Below, one piece after another: positions 1-7,627 of a stretch of 64,000 nucleotides of DNA. Below the pieces are notes generated by a model. That model did no database searches. It was not told the origin of the DNA and saw nothing but the letters and a program-made list of their open reading frames with translations. Position 1 is the first letter of the stretch. Each line of letters begins with the position of its first letter. Made by a program: the position numbers and the translations under genes. The DNA comes from Treponema maltophilum ATCC 51939 (lineage in GTDB: Bacteria; Spirochaetota; Spirochaetia; Treponematales; Treponemataceae), in the NCBI RefSeq assembly GCF_000413055.1, contig NZ_KE332518.1, forward strand, positions 1,489,583 to 1,553,582, written 5' to 3'.

Positions 1-21
1 TAGCGCGCTCTCGTTAAACGC

Positions 22-131
22 CGAGTTTGCGCAAGCGCAAACATCGCTTATAATATGCTGTTTCTCACTCCGTTACGAAACAGTGAATTCGACAATCTTC
101 AAGATTTGATAATCTTTTCGTTTGTCGAATT
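22..131. repeat. Palindromic repeat cluster left of the HEAT gene
   Basis: No gene is seen in positions 1-160. The stretch holds a hairpin with arms GTTTGCGC/GCGCAAAC (25-32 and 35-42), preceded by the CGAG-type sequence also found in hairpins at 4801, 5538 and 10411. A second stem, AATTCGACAA/TTGTCGAATT, lies at 86-95 and 122-131 and encloses a smaller palindrome (AATCTT/AAGATT near 94-106). The order, one GTTTGC-type hairpin followed by a hairpin of variable sequence, matches the other copies in this window, so I place it in the same dispersed family. Nothing shows it is transcribed on its own, but it lies just downstream of the HEAT-repeat gene and could protect or terminate that mRNA. Confidence 0.5.
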
Positions 132-160
132 TTAAAGAACCGAAAATATATTTTCCGCCC

Positions 161-808
161 TTACTCATTTGCGGCATTTTTACTTTCCTCCAACGCTCTT
201 TTCGTTATGCGGATTGCACCGCTCGTGTGAATACGGACAACAGGGTGTACGTCATATTCCGCGAACCGCTCCAATTTTTTCAAATACGGTTCTACGGAAT
301 GCGGCAGCCGTTTTCCCATTACCCGAAACATTTCAGGCGCCTCAATTCGTACGCGCTCTCCCTTATCCGATATCAATTCATAGAACATTTCCAATTTATC
401 ACAAAAAAGCTCCGACGCATTCGTTGCAATATTTTCACAAGCCCACACAAACGCAAGCCGTACCGCTTCTGCTGTGTCGGAGCGCATATTCATCATTGTG
501 TCAAAATAAGGGAGAATCAAATCCTTGTTTGCCCTGCCTATCCGTCCCAATGCGTTTACCGAGCGCTCCCGCAGTTTCGGATTATCGTTTTGCAAATAAC
601 CGGCGATTTGTTCAATATACGGCTGCACCGATAACGGATACTGTAATCCCATTTCACCGAGAAGCCACAACGCTTTTGCTTTTACAGCCGTCGAATACCG
701 GTCGCCGAGTTTTGCTGCAACATCATCGATTGCCGTGTTCCACTGTGCTTTGTCTTTCGTTATCGCTCTTATTTCTGTGAATATTTCTTTATCGGTTTTA
801 TTCGGCAC
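161..808 (-). CDS. HEAT-repeat protein
   Basis: A 215-residue protein, soluble by composition, made mostly of alpha-helical HEAT-like repeats. Helix pairs with the LRERSVNALGRIG pattern recur at intervals of about 35-40 residues, which is typical of HEAT/DNA-alkylation-repair-like solenoids that bind proteins or nucleic acid. No catalytic motif is visible and no signal peptide is present. The start is GTG (806-808), supported by a GGAGGG ribosome-binding site about nine bases upstream. It stands alone between a palindromic repeat cluster and the terminator region of the flavoprotein gene. The fold class is fairly certain; the function is unknown. Confidence 0.75.
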   Translation of the reverse strand: MPNKTDKEIFTEIRAITKDKAQWNTAIDDVAAKLGDRYSTAVKAKALWLLGEMGLQYPLSVQPYIEQIAGYLQNDNPKLRERSVNALGRIGRANKDLILPYFDTMMNMRSDTAEAVRLAFVWACENIATNASELFCDKLEMFYELISDKGERVRIEAPEMFRVMGKRLPHSVEPYLKKLERFAEYDVHPVVRIHTSGAIRITKRALEESKNAANE

Positions 809-959
809 GTCCGGTTACCCTCCGTAAACAGCGGTTGCCGTGCCCTAGGTGTGTCGCAGCACATGGTCTACGGCAGCCGTAGATTGTAATCTATGACAGT
901 CGAAGGCTATAATCTACGACTGTCTTAGACTATAGCCTATTTCTTACATTGAAGCTGCA
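809..959. other. Intergenic region with overlapping inverted repeats
   Basis: This region lies downstream of the minus-strand flavoprotein gene and holds the upstream region of the HEAT gene. Several inverted repeats overlap: CTACGG/CCGTAG (868-873 and 877-882), TAGATT/AATCTA (880-893), GACAGTCG/CGACTGTC (895-902 and 917-924) and AGGCTATA/TATAGCCT (904-911 and 931-938). The last two share bases and cannot form together, so the RNA would have two alternative folds. No clean T-run follows on either strand, so an ordinary rho-independent terminator is not proven. Confidence 0.5.
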
Positions 960-2906
960 TTATTTTTCGGCAGCGGCGTTCTTGCCTGCGATGCGGCCGA
1001 ACACCATAATGTCTACGAGCGCATTGCCGCCGACGCGGTTACCCGCATGGATGCCGCCGGTAACTTCGCCCGCAGCATAAAAACTGGGAATAGGAGCGCC
1101 GTTTGCGTCGAGTACTTGAGCGTTTTCATTGATTTCAAGACCGCCCATCGTATGGTGAATCGACGGTTTGCGCGGCGTTGCCCAAAACGGACCCACGTCT
1201 ATTTTTTCGCCGAGCTTTGTTTTATGGAAGTCGGTATCTTCGCCCGTTTCGCAAAAACGGTTGTATTTGGCGATTTCGGCCGTAAGCGTTTTGGGATCGC
1301 AGCCGATCTGCGCGGCAAGGCCTTCAAGCGTATCCGACGTAAGAACGCTGCCGTCCTTAATCAGTTCGTCGATGTCGTTGCCCCAGCCGTTTTGGCCGCC
1401 GTGTTGAGGATTTCCCGCAGTTGACTGATCGCAGATAATCCAAAACATTCCGTCCGGCTGCTGCAGCGCGGCCTTTGCCATAACGTCGCGGCTTTCGTAT
1501 TCGGACACAAAGCGCTTGCCTTCCTTATTTACAAAAACCTGATTTTCGGCGCTTGTCCACAAACCGCCGCCGAGGGAACCGGTAACCGGATGAGAGCTGG
1601 GCATAAGCTGAATGAATCCCATGCCCACAAGATTCGCGCCGGCCGCTTTACCCATGACGATGCCGTCGCCCGTTGTAAGCTGCGTATTGGTAGTCGGCAT
1701 GTCTTCGGTTAAGCATCCCCAGTAATCGTCATATTCGATCGCCATCTTCGGGTTTGCGCCGTAACCGCCGGCAGCCATAATAACGGCTTTTTTCGCATTC
1801 AGCGTTACCTTTGTTCCGTCGCTCTTTTCCGCTTTTACGCCGACAACGCGGCCGTTTTTAACAATCAGTTCGGTCGCCTTCGTTTCAAGCATAATTTCAG
1901 TGCCGTACTTTTCGTTAAGTTTTTGCAGCGGTTCGATAAACCCGCGGCCGACAGGCAAACTCAGTTTGTGTGCGCGGGGCCATAAACCGCCGAGAACCGT
2001 GTAGATGTTATCGTTGATGTGCACCGATTCATCGTTTGACGCAAGCCAATTCAGCGCATCGAGCGACTGCGAGGTAAGCAGGTTTACCAGCTTATAATTT
2101 CCGTAGATGGGAGTGCCGTCGAGTCCCGTGCGTTTTCCGCCCTTGTAAGTTTGGTAGGTGTGCAGTTCAACGCTGTCGAACAGGCTATCCGAATTGCGCG
2201 CAAGATAATCCGCGATCTGCTTTTGCAAAGTTGCAAGCGTTTCGCGGTATTCCGGATCGACCGAATCGGCGGAAAGTTTTTGGATATCTTCGAGCGATTT
2301 TTTAAGCGAAGCATCCGTCGGGACATTTGCCTGTCGCTCGGGGTCGACCGCATTGTACGCACCGCCTGCGCGGATGGTGTTTCCGCCGAGTGCCGCAGCC
2401 TTTTCGATCAGGACGACTTTGGCGCCTTCCTGAGCCGCGCTTCCCGCTGCGGCAAGTCCCGCTCCGCCGCCTCCGATAACGACAACGTCCACATTGCGTT
2501 CAATCGGTTTTCCGGCTTTCGCTTTGGCGATTTTTTTTACCTGCATCGCTGCAACATCGCCGCCCGCCTGCACAACGCAATCGGTAACGGCCGCAATAAT
2601 CGCGTTGCATGTTACGGTACATCCGCTTATCGTATCGACGGCAAGCGTTTGCCCTTTTACGATGGCTTCGGGAATCTTTTGGATCGCAGGATCGGCAATG
2701 CCGGGCGTTTCCTTATTCGCTTCCACGATAATCGACTTAACGGCCTTATTCGTAAACGTAACGCTTACGGGAACAGGCCCGCCGTTTCCCTGCGCTTCGG
2801 CGCGGTAGGTTCCCGCTTTAAACGAAAGCGCGGACTTTTGCGCGCAGCCGGCAAAACAGAGCAAGAGCCCCGCCGCTGCCGCAATCAGTTTCGATGATAT
2901 TTTCAT
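960..2906 (-). CDS. FMN/FAD-dependent fumarate- or urocanate-reductase-like lipoprotein
   Basis: A 648-residue flavoprotein of the flavocytochrome c/fumarate reductase superfamily. Residues 1-21 form a lipoprotein signal ending in CFAGC, so the protein should be tethered outside the cytoplasmic membrane. Residues about 27-115 are an FMN-binding domain whose flavinylation motif reads DTISGCT; the expected covalent-FMN threonine is T97. From about residue 138 comes the FAD domain (VIGGGGAGLAAAG) and near the C-terminus the conserved GEVTGGIHAGNRVGGNA block of the reductase active-site cap. Such enzymes use periplasmic electrons to reduce fumarate, urocanate or related enoates; the substrate cannot be told from sequence. 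The start at 2906 has an AAGAGGTG ribosome-binding site and its own promoter. No heme motifs are present. Confidence 0.85.
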   Translation of the reverse strand: MKISSKLIAAAAGLLLCFAGCAQKSALSFKAGTYRAEAQGNGGPVPVSVTFTNKAVKSIIVEANKETPGIADPAIQKIPEAIVKGQTLAVDTISGCTVTCNAIIAAVTDCVVQAGGDVAAMQVKKIAKAKAGKPIERNVDVVVIGGGGAGLAAAGSAAQEGAKVVLIEKAAALGGNTIRAGGAYNAVDPERQANVPTDASLKKSLEDIQKLSADSVDPEYRETLATLQKQIADYLARNSDSLFDSVELHTYQTYKGGKRTGLDGTPIYGNYKLVNLLTSQSLDALNWLASNDESVHINDNIYTVLGGLWPRAHKLSLPVGRGFIEPLQKLNEKYGTEIMLETKATELIVKNGRVVGVKAEKSDGTKVTLNAKKAVIMAAGGYGANPKMAIEYDDYWGCLTEDMPTTNTQLTTGDGIVMGKAAGANLVGMGFIQLMPSSHPVTGSLGGGLWTSAENQVFVNKEGKRFVSEYESRDVMAKAALQQPDGMFWIICDQSTAGNPQHGGQNGWGNDIDELIKDGSVLTSDTLEGLAAQIGCDPKTLTAEIAKYNRFCETGEDTDFHKTKLGEKIDVGPFWATPRKPSIHHTMGGLEINENAQVLDANGAPIPSFYAAGEVTGGIHAGNRVGGNALVDIMVFGRIAGKNAAAEK

Positions 2907-2923
2907 GATACACCTCTTAATGC

Positions 2924-2952
2924 AGTATACGCTTTCGAGGCTTTTCAGTCAA
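2924..2952 (-). promoter_or_regulatory. Promoter of the flavoprotein gene
   Basis: On the minus strand there is a -35 box TTGACT (2947-2952), a 17-base spacer and a -10 box TATACT (2924-2929). Transcription would begin about 10 bases before the ribosome-binding site region of the flavoprotein gene. Confidence 0.6.
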
Positions 2953-2970
2953 AGGGGAAAGTTTTTCTTC

Positions 2971-3825
2971 TTAGAACCCTCTTTTCTTTTTGCGCAGATA
3001 GAGAATCAATACAAAAACAAAGGACAACAGCTGTGCCGTCACAATCCGTACAACTTGCAGATGATCGCTTCCCATGCTCGACACAACGTGTACTATATTG
3101 ATAACGCTGTTGTTAAAAAAGTGGTCGGCCATGCCCGCCCACAAAGAGCCGGTTATCCTGTATAACAAGCTCATCTTTAAACCGTAGACGAATGAGAGTA
3201 CTACATAGCCCGCGCCCAAAAGCAGCATCGGGACGAACTTCATCTGCCCTTCGAAAAACGAGCGTACGGGCATTGCCAAATGCCACAGTCCGAACAATAA
3301 CGCGGTAATAAAAATAACCGTTTTGAATTCATACCGTTCGCGCAAAAGCCGCGTAAAAAGTCCGCGGAACAAACCTTCTTCCATCCATACGTTAAGCACA
3401 TTGAATAAAAGAATAAAACCGATTCCCACGCTTACAAACTCGGTAGTGTTTACCAGCGAAAAACCGCCGGACGCTATCGTCAAAGAAGGAGAGGCGCCCT
3501 GAACGTACAACGCGATACACTCGGCCGCATAGGCGATTGTGTAAAAGCCGACGCCCAAAGCCAAGCCCAAGCCGATGTTTTTAAGCCGCCCGGCGCGCGA
3601 AAAACCTATGTCGCGCCAATGCAAGCCCGATGCGAAAAGCGCGGCGAAAATCACAACGACGCCGCAGACTTTATGAATAAAGTTTTCACCGATAACGCTT
3701 TCGTCCGTCTTGAGTACCAAATATTCCCACAAGCGGAACGCATAGCACAAAAGGTACAGTGCTATGCATACTCGCAGAGGATATTGAGAAAAAATTTTGC
3801 CGATTGTCTTTTTACTTTGTTCCAT
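2971..3825 (-). CDS. CPBP-family intramembrane metalloprotease
   Basis: A 284-residue polytopic membrane protein of the CPBP (CAAX protease and bacteriocin-processing, Abi) family. The three family motifs are present: EExxxR at E149-R154 (MEEGLFRG), FGLWH with H182, and HxxxN at H235-N239 (DHFFNN). These residues form the glutamate-activated catalytic site inside the membrane. There are about seven hydrophobic segments. Bacterial members process peptides or protect against self-made bacteriocins; the substrate here is unknown. The start overlaps the end of the upstream TrpR-like gene by 14 bases, so the two are very likely co-transcribed. Confidence 0.85.
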   Translation of the reverse strand: MEQSKKTIGKIFSQYPLRVCIALYLLCYAFRLWEYLVLKTDESVIGENFIHKVCGVVVIFAALFASGLHWRDIGFSRAGRLKNIGLGLALGVGFYTIAYAAECIALYVQGASPSLTIASGGFSLVNTTEFVSVGIGFILLFNVLNVWMEEGLFRGLFTRLLRERYEFKTVIFITALLFGLWHLAMPVRSFFEGQMKFVPMLLLGAGYVVLSFVYGLKMSLLYRITGSLWAGMADHFFNNSVINIVHVVSSMGSDHLQVVRIVTAQLLSFVFVLILYLRKKKRGF

Positions 3826-4177
3826 TCAAACGCTCCTTTTTAAGCGAATCGGATTTGAGCAAATCCAGCACTTTGCGGAATGCGCTGCCGTCTTTTTTAA
3901 GTTCCTTTGCGCCGCGCGTAATTTTACACAAACTCATTTTAAACATGCGCGCAATTTCGCGCTGCGTGGTTCCCCGATCTATTTCGCGCACCAAAAGCCA
4001 GCGCTTTGCCAAATCCTCGCGTTCGGCTTCGGTAAACAGGCAACCGAAAAAATCTTCAACGTCCCGGGCACTTGTCATGCCGGCGATAGTCGCACACAAT
4101 TCGTGCAAGCCCTCGTCGCGGATGCGCACCACATCGGTGTCCGTATGAACTTCTTTGCATTTTTCCGTATCGCTCAT
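3812..4177 (-). CDS. TrpR-like transcriptional regulator of the YerC/YecD family
   Basis: A 121-residue protein of the Trp repressor superfamily, YerC/YecD branch. The diagnostic block is CLFTEAEREDLAKRW followed by a helix-turn-helix with TTQREIARMFKMSLCKITRG. The N-terminal 35 residues are extra relative to TrpR. Whether it binds tryptophan is not evident. It is the first gene of a two-gene unit with the CPBP protease, and its start codon lies six bases after a perfect TATAAT box, implying a leaderless mRNA. A divergent gene starts 49 bases away, making the shared promoter region a natural target for autoregulation, although no clear operator palindrome is visible. Confidence 0.85.
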   Translation of the reverse strand: MSDTEKCKEVHTDTDVVRIRDEGLHELCATIAGMTSARDVEDFFGCLFTEAEREDLAKRWLLVREIDRGTTQREIARMFKMSLCKITRGAKELKKDGSAFRKVLDLLKSDSLKKERLNGTK

Positions 4178-4183
4178 AAAGCA

Positions 4184-4219
4184 ATTATACTTGTATTTGC
4201 AAAAAAAAGACAGTATATT
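4184..4219. promoter_or_regulatory. Divergent leaderless promoter pair
   Basis: On the plus strand: -35 TTGTAT (4191-4196), 17-base spacer, -10 TATATT (4214-4219), then six bases to the ATG at 4226. On the minus strand: -10 TATAAT (4184-4189), then six bases to the ATG at 4177, with a weak -35. Neither start codon has a Shine-Dalgarno sequence, so both mRNAs should begin at or next to the start codon. Confidence 0.6.
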
Positions 4220-4225
4220 TTAACC

Positions 4226-4468
4226 ATGGCAGAAACAACCGAATGGGAAGATACAACATATAGATACGTATTCGAACAGGAAATGCGGGGTCTTGAGCGG
4301 CGAAGAGCTTACGACCCGAACTTATCAGTCGAAGAATTGAAATATATGCTCGAATCGCTGTATATAAGTCAGGGCAACGACTACGCGGGCCGCGGAGCCG
4401 TCGCCGACCTTACACTGGCGGCAACCATCGCCGCCTACGAGCGCTTTATTGATGAGTGGGAACTTTGA
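4226..4468 (+). CDS. Small hypothetical protein (80 aa)
   Basis: An 80-residue, acidic, soluble protein beginning MAETTEWEDTTYRYV; the open frame continues far upstream, but the ATG at 4226 is the plausible start because a promoter lies directly before it. The sequence looks helical (SVEELKYMLESLYISQGNDYAGRG) and contains a run of alanines in the C-terminal half. I recognise no domain. It is divergent from the TrpR-like gene and has no ribosome-binding site, so translation is probably leaderless. Codon use resembles the neighbours. I judge it a real but uncharacterised gene. Confidence 0.65.
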   Translation: MAETTEWEDTTYRYVFEQEMRGLERRRAYDPNLSVEELKYMLESLYISQGNDYAGRGAVADLTLAATIAAYERFIDEWEL

Positions 4469-4713
4469 TTTTCACTGCCCGCGGCGCGCAATAAGCTTCA
4501 AGCGTTTTATACTCTGTTTATTGTTTCTTCATCCAAGCCGGTAATTTTTGCAATCAAGCCGGAAGCAAAACCTTCAACTTTCATTGCCTTTGCCGTTTCA
4601 AGCGCTTTGCGATGAGCCCCTTTTTCTTCCCCCTCGGCAAACGCTGTTTCTCTCTCTTCTTCCCGTTGAACTGCAATATCGGTATCGTAATCATATTCGG
4701 CTATCAACATGTT

Positions 4714-4864
4714 CATTCCTTTCAAAAAAACTTTTACGGGAAGTTGCAACTTCACGTAAAAGTTTTTTCTGTGCGCGATGGCGCACCCGTACTATAAAAT
4801 CGAGTTTGCGACGCAAACTCGAGATAAAAAGCGGAGGCGCTATTTCAGCCGATGCTTTTTATCG
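4714..4864. repeat. 151-bp palindromic insertion in the Rpn pseudogene
   Basis: It sits between the codons for SREV and NMLIAEYDYD, which adjoin in intact Rpn proteins. It contains four stems: 21-base arms with one mismatch and a two-base loop (4725-4745 and 4748-4768); GTGCGC/GCGCAC just after 4770; CGAGTTTGCG/CGCAAACTCG (4801-4821); and GATAAAAAGC/GCTTTTTATC (4823-4832 and 4854-4863). The length is not a multiple of three, so it shifts the frame and also brings in stops. Confidence 0.65.
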
Positions 4865-5221
4865 CACTTCCCGTGATTTTCGCTCCAAGTAATCCCGCAA
4901 AATATCATTCTGAATGCACTCCTTTATCGCATTCCTAAAGCCGTTTTCAGCATCGAGCCTAATATGCCGGCGCACCGCTTCAACAAACTGCGTGTTTTCT
5001 TCAAGCGGCTTACAGTTTTCCAAAAGCTTGTTGTCTTTATTGTAATTGATGTTTATCACTTTTACAAGCAATTCAAGACTCGGTTTTACGGATTTCACTG
5101 AGAATGCATCGGAGAGCTTGAGTTCCGTCCGTACCGGGTATTTTTCTTCACCGGTGTAGAAGACGTAGAATTCGGGCGTCGGAATCTGTTTGAGTTTACG
5201 CAAATAACGATCGCGCGGGTT

Positions 5222-5338
5222 TTGGATTTGCTTTCTTATTAATGTCGCCAAGGTTGGCGATAAAACACATTGAATGAGATGTTTTTGCAGCGCAAAAACT
5301 CGCCGCAAACACGGTACACGGACGTACGGTGTTTGCGA
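5222..5338. repeat. In-frame palindromic insertion in the Rpn pseudogene
   Basis: After the family motif EHQSTVNANMP the reading frame runs through a sequence unlike other Rpn proteins before rejoining at IPTPEFYVFY. The DNA contains TCGCCAA/TTGGCGA (5245-5260), GTTTTTGC/GCAAAAAC (5281-5299) and a stem with arms CGCAAACAC/GTGTTTGCG (5304-5312 and 5329-5337) around the core GTAC-ACGGAC-GTAC (5314-5327). The edges are approximate; some original codons seem to be replaced. Confidence 0.55.
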
Positions 5339-5535
5339 GGGCATATTGGCATTGACCGTAGATTGGTGTTCAACCAGCACAATGATTTTATTATCGATGA
5401 GGCAGGATACATCGTTACAAAAACTCATGTACATGACATGTTCAAGGCGTAAGGGGGTAATTTCGGTCGAGCTGTCCAAATGTGTGCCGTGCATTTATAT
5501 CTGTTCCGACAGGATGTCGGTGTAAGCTATAGGGA

Positions 5536-5598
5536 AGCGAGTTTTTGTAAAAAACTCGTCGTCCAACAAGGTACAAGGACGTACCTTGTTGGACACTT
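5536..5598. repeat. 63-bp palindromic insertion in the Rpn pseudogene
   Basis: It follows the codons for FGED. It has a perfect 14-base stem (5561-5574 and 5581-5594) around AAGGAC, with the core GTAC-AAGGAC-GTAC (5571-5584), and a hairpin CGAGTTTTT-GTA-AAAAACTCG (5538-5558). The core and the neighbouring CGAGTTTTT arm match the insertion at 5281-5337, so both derive from one repeat family. Confidence 0.65.
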
Positions 5599-5778
5599 GT
5601 CTTCGCCGAATAAATCGACGAAGACCGAATCCTTATAGCGGCGATTGTGTTTTTTCATACTGTACCCCCGCCCCTTATTATAGGCGCAGGCGATATAAAA
5701 ATAGCGGCTACCGCACGTAAAGTTGTTTTTCGCATAAAACCGATATATACTGTTCCTGAAGCCGTTACGGAGGTCGAT

Positions 5779-5949
5779 ATGAATTATACTTGGAAAGTAT
5801 TTTTAAGAGCGTACAGGCTGAACGGTGCTTCCGACGGGGAATGCATTGCCGAAATCAAAGCGCCGGAAACGACAAAGCATAACGAGGACATCGCGGAACG
5901 TATTGCACGCGAACGCAGCGGGGGATCGGCGTCGCCCATGTTGTCATAG
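5779..5949 (+). pseudogene. Probable truncated HU-like DNA-binding domain fragment
   Basis: A 56-codon frame starting at ATG 5779 with a GGAGGT ribosome-binding site. The stretch NGASDGECIAEIKAPETT followed by KHNEDIAERIARERS resembles the N-terminal part of HU/IHF-like DNA-binding proteins of the DUF4469 type, where a DGE..EI.AP.TT.H..DIA.RI..ERSEYRYET pattern is usual. Here the similarity stops right after ERS and the frame ends with an unrelated tail GGSASPMLS. The rest of such a protein is not found downstream. I read it as a decayed remnant beside the broken Rpn gene; a genuine small gene is possible. Confidence 0.4.
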
Positions 5950-6008
5950 GCTCTCTCCCAATCTCCTCCGGTATACGCAAGGTGTCCTCCTAATAAATCA
6001 TGACAAGA

Positions 6009-6791
6009 TTAAAACGGCGGGTTATCGAAAAAACGATGTACCAGTTCAGGACTATTCGCTATTTGTTCTCCGCTCAGATTCTCTCGTGCCATCTCTTCAA
6101 CATATTTGAAATAGCCGTATGAAAAATCGCCTTCTTTTAAAGGATTATAAGAAACAAGCGAACGTGCCATCCGAACAGGTTTCTGTTTAAGTGTTTTTTT
6201 ACTCAACTGCTTTTTTATGTTTTCCGGGATTGCCGCCAGTGCCATAGGTGTCTTTGTATATCCTATCGGATCAATACCTTCAACTTTAATTAACTGTGAC
6301 TCTGTCGGTTCGCAAAATTTGTAAATACTTTCTTTTTCCCAATATAGATTTCCAATAATTTTAACATTTAATATACCGTTATTAATGAACCAAATACCTA
6401 TAAGTGCACCCATATATTTTTTTTTGCCATGAGGATAGTATACCTCACGCAACATGTAAAAAAGCTTATTCGGGAAAAACCAATATGTTGCAGCACTGGG
6501 CTGTTCTAGTCCGGTCCAACGTCCTAACACTCTCGATTCTTCGTTAGATAAATTATATTTTGCTTTTAATTCCGGAAACTCATCCCAAAAATACGTCCCT
6601 AGCGGATTCAGAACGTCCGTAAATTTCTGCAGCTGCTCATACGTATATGTCTTTTCTGCAACCCGCTCTTCTTCCGCTTGCTTTTTATCGTCAATAACTA
6701 CATACGCCACCATAATCAAAAATAATCCGATGCATGCGGCCAAGAGAATCAACAGAACCTGTACTGCTTTCTTTACTATTTTTTTTATCAT
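6009..6791 (-). CDS. Membrane-anchored hypothetical protein
   Basis: A 260-residue protein with a positively charged N-terminus (MIKKIVKKAVQ), one strong transmembrane helix at about residues 10-33, and a large hydrophilic domain rich in aromatic residues that should lie outside the membrane. There is no lipobox and no recognisable cleavage site, so a signal anchor is likely. I recognise no family. Codon use is a little more A+T rich than the neighbouring tatD gene, which fits an accessory origin. It ends 59 bases from the HU-like fragment and starts 11 bases after tatD ends, so it may be transcribed as the last gene of the tatD unit. Confidence 0.65.
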   Translation of the reverse strand: MIKKIVKKAVQVLLILLAACIGLFLIMVAYVVIDDKKQAEEERVAEKTYTYEQLQKFTDVLNPLGTYFWDEFPELKAKYNLSNEESRVLGRWTGLEQPSAATYWFFPNKLFYMLREVYYPHGKKKYMGALIGIWFINNGILNVKIIGNLYWEKESIYKFCEPTESQLIKVEGIDPIGYTKTPMALAAIPENIKKQLSKKTLKQKPVRMARSLVSYNPLKEGDFSYGYFKYVEEMARENLSGEQIANSPELVHRFFDNPPF

Positions 6792-6802
6792 ACCGATTAC
6801 AT

Positions 6803-7612
6803 TCAGCCGAAGAGGCGGCGGGCGTTGAGCAGAACGGTTCGGGCGAGGTCTTCGGCGCTCACGGAGCGGAGCGGAGCGACAAAGCGGTAGGTGTGTTCAA
6901 TAAGAAGGGGCGTATTCGGTTTGCCGCGGAAGGGAACGGGCGCAAGGTAGGGAGCGTCGGTTTCCAAAAGCAGGCGATCGGAAGGGATAAAACGCACTAA
7001 GAGTTCGGTTTCGTGTATCTGCGTTTTTTTGGCGTAGGTAACCGAGCCTGCAAGCGAAATGTACCAGCCCGCGTCCAAAAAAGCGCGCGCTTCTTCAATA
7101 CCGTACGAATAGCAGTGAATGACGCCCGTAGAGTCGGGATTGTCGCGCAGCGCGGCGATGGTCGGTTCAAAGGCGTCGCGCGAATGCACGACGACGGGAA
7201 AATCTTTTTCCCGCGCAAGCTCAAGCTGCATGTCGAACAGTTCGCGCTCTCCTTCTTCGTCGACTTCATCGTCGGGCAGGCGGTGGCGGTCAAAGCCGCA
7301 TTCGCCGATTGCGCACAGTCGGCCGTCATCGCAATCTGCAAGGTGCGAACGCAGCGTTTCGACCTGTTCCGCACGGTTTTCGACCGCTTGAGAGTCGGGC
7401 CATATGCCTGCGGCAAAACGGAACAAAGAACGCGATTGGGCGCAGGTGCACCGCTCGTCGACAAAACCTATGCGGCGCGATACATCGTCCGCTTCGACGC
7501 CGGCGTCGAGCACAAAGGGCATACCCTTGAGGGCAATACCGCGCACAACCGCCGCAGGATCGATGCCGCGCTTTTCAAGATAGCTCAGATGACAGTGCGT
7601 ATCGCTGAACAT
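6803..7612 (-). CDS. tatD: TatD-family metal-dependent hydrolase
   Basis: A 269-residue TIM-barrel DNase/hydrolase of the TatD family, the usual family length. Metal-binding and active-site motifs are present in order: DTHCHL at residue 4, GECGFD, VVHSRDA, HCYS and LLETDAPYLAP. TatD enzymes are 3'-5' exonucleases acting on DNA or RNA ends in repair and RNA turnover. One small loop rich in acidic residues (PDDEVDEEGERE) follows the GECGFD motif. The start at 7612 has a CGAGGT ribosome-binding site. It is 15 bases downstream of the rhodanese gene and probably shares its transcript. Confidence 0.9.
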   Translation of the reverse strand: MFSDTHCHLSYLEKRGIDPAAVVRGIALKGMPFVLDAGVEADDVSRRIGFVDERCTCAQSRSLFRFAAGIWPDSQAVENRAEQVETLRSHLADCDDGRLCAIGECGFDRHRLPDDEVDEEGERELFDMQLELAREKDFPVVVHSRDAFEPTIAALRDNPDSTGVIHCYSYGIEEARAFLDAGWYISLAGSVTYAKKTQIHETELLVRFIPSDRLLLETDAPYLAPVPFRGKPNTPLLIEHTYRFVAPLRSVSAEDLARTVLLNARRLFG

Positions 7613-7627
7613 TATACCTCGAGCTTC

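Larger units (their letters stand above)
4507..5658 (-). pseudogene. Rpn-family recombination-promoting nuclease, broken by palindromic insertions
   Basis: Pieces of one Rpn/PD-(D/E)XK transposase-like gene occur in order on the minus strand. The N-terminus (MKKHNRRYKDSVFVDLFGED) starts at ATG 5658-5656. The central part runs from HGTHLDSSTEITPLRLE at about 5491 to DYLERKSREV at 4865. The C-terminal part, NMLIAEYDYDTDIAVQREE to the stop at 4507, lies in another frame. Family members have these blocks joined directly. Here they are separated by about 63 bp (5536-5598), a small hairpin (5506-5520), a long insertion near 5222-5338 that keeps the frame, and 151 bp (4714-4864). Each insertion is rich in inverted repeats, and stops and frame changes follow. 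The gene cannot make a full protein. Confidence 0.8.

Noticed and set aside
3797-4225. Upstream extension of the 80-aa gene
   Set aside because: It runs antisense through the TrpR-like gene; the promoter directly before ATG 4226 excludes it.
5599-5639. Third hairpin and outer stem around the 63-bp insertion as parts of the repeat
   Set aside because: These bases encode RRYKDSVFVDLFGED of the Rpn protein, so the pairing is probably a coincidence of coding sequence.
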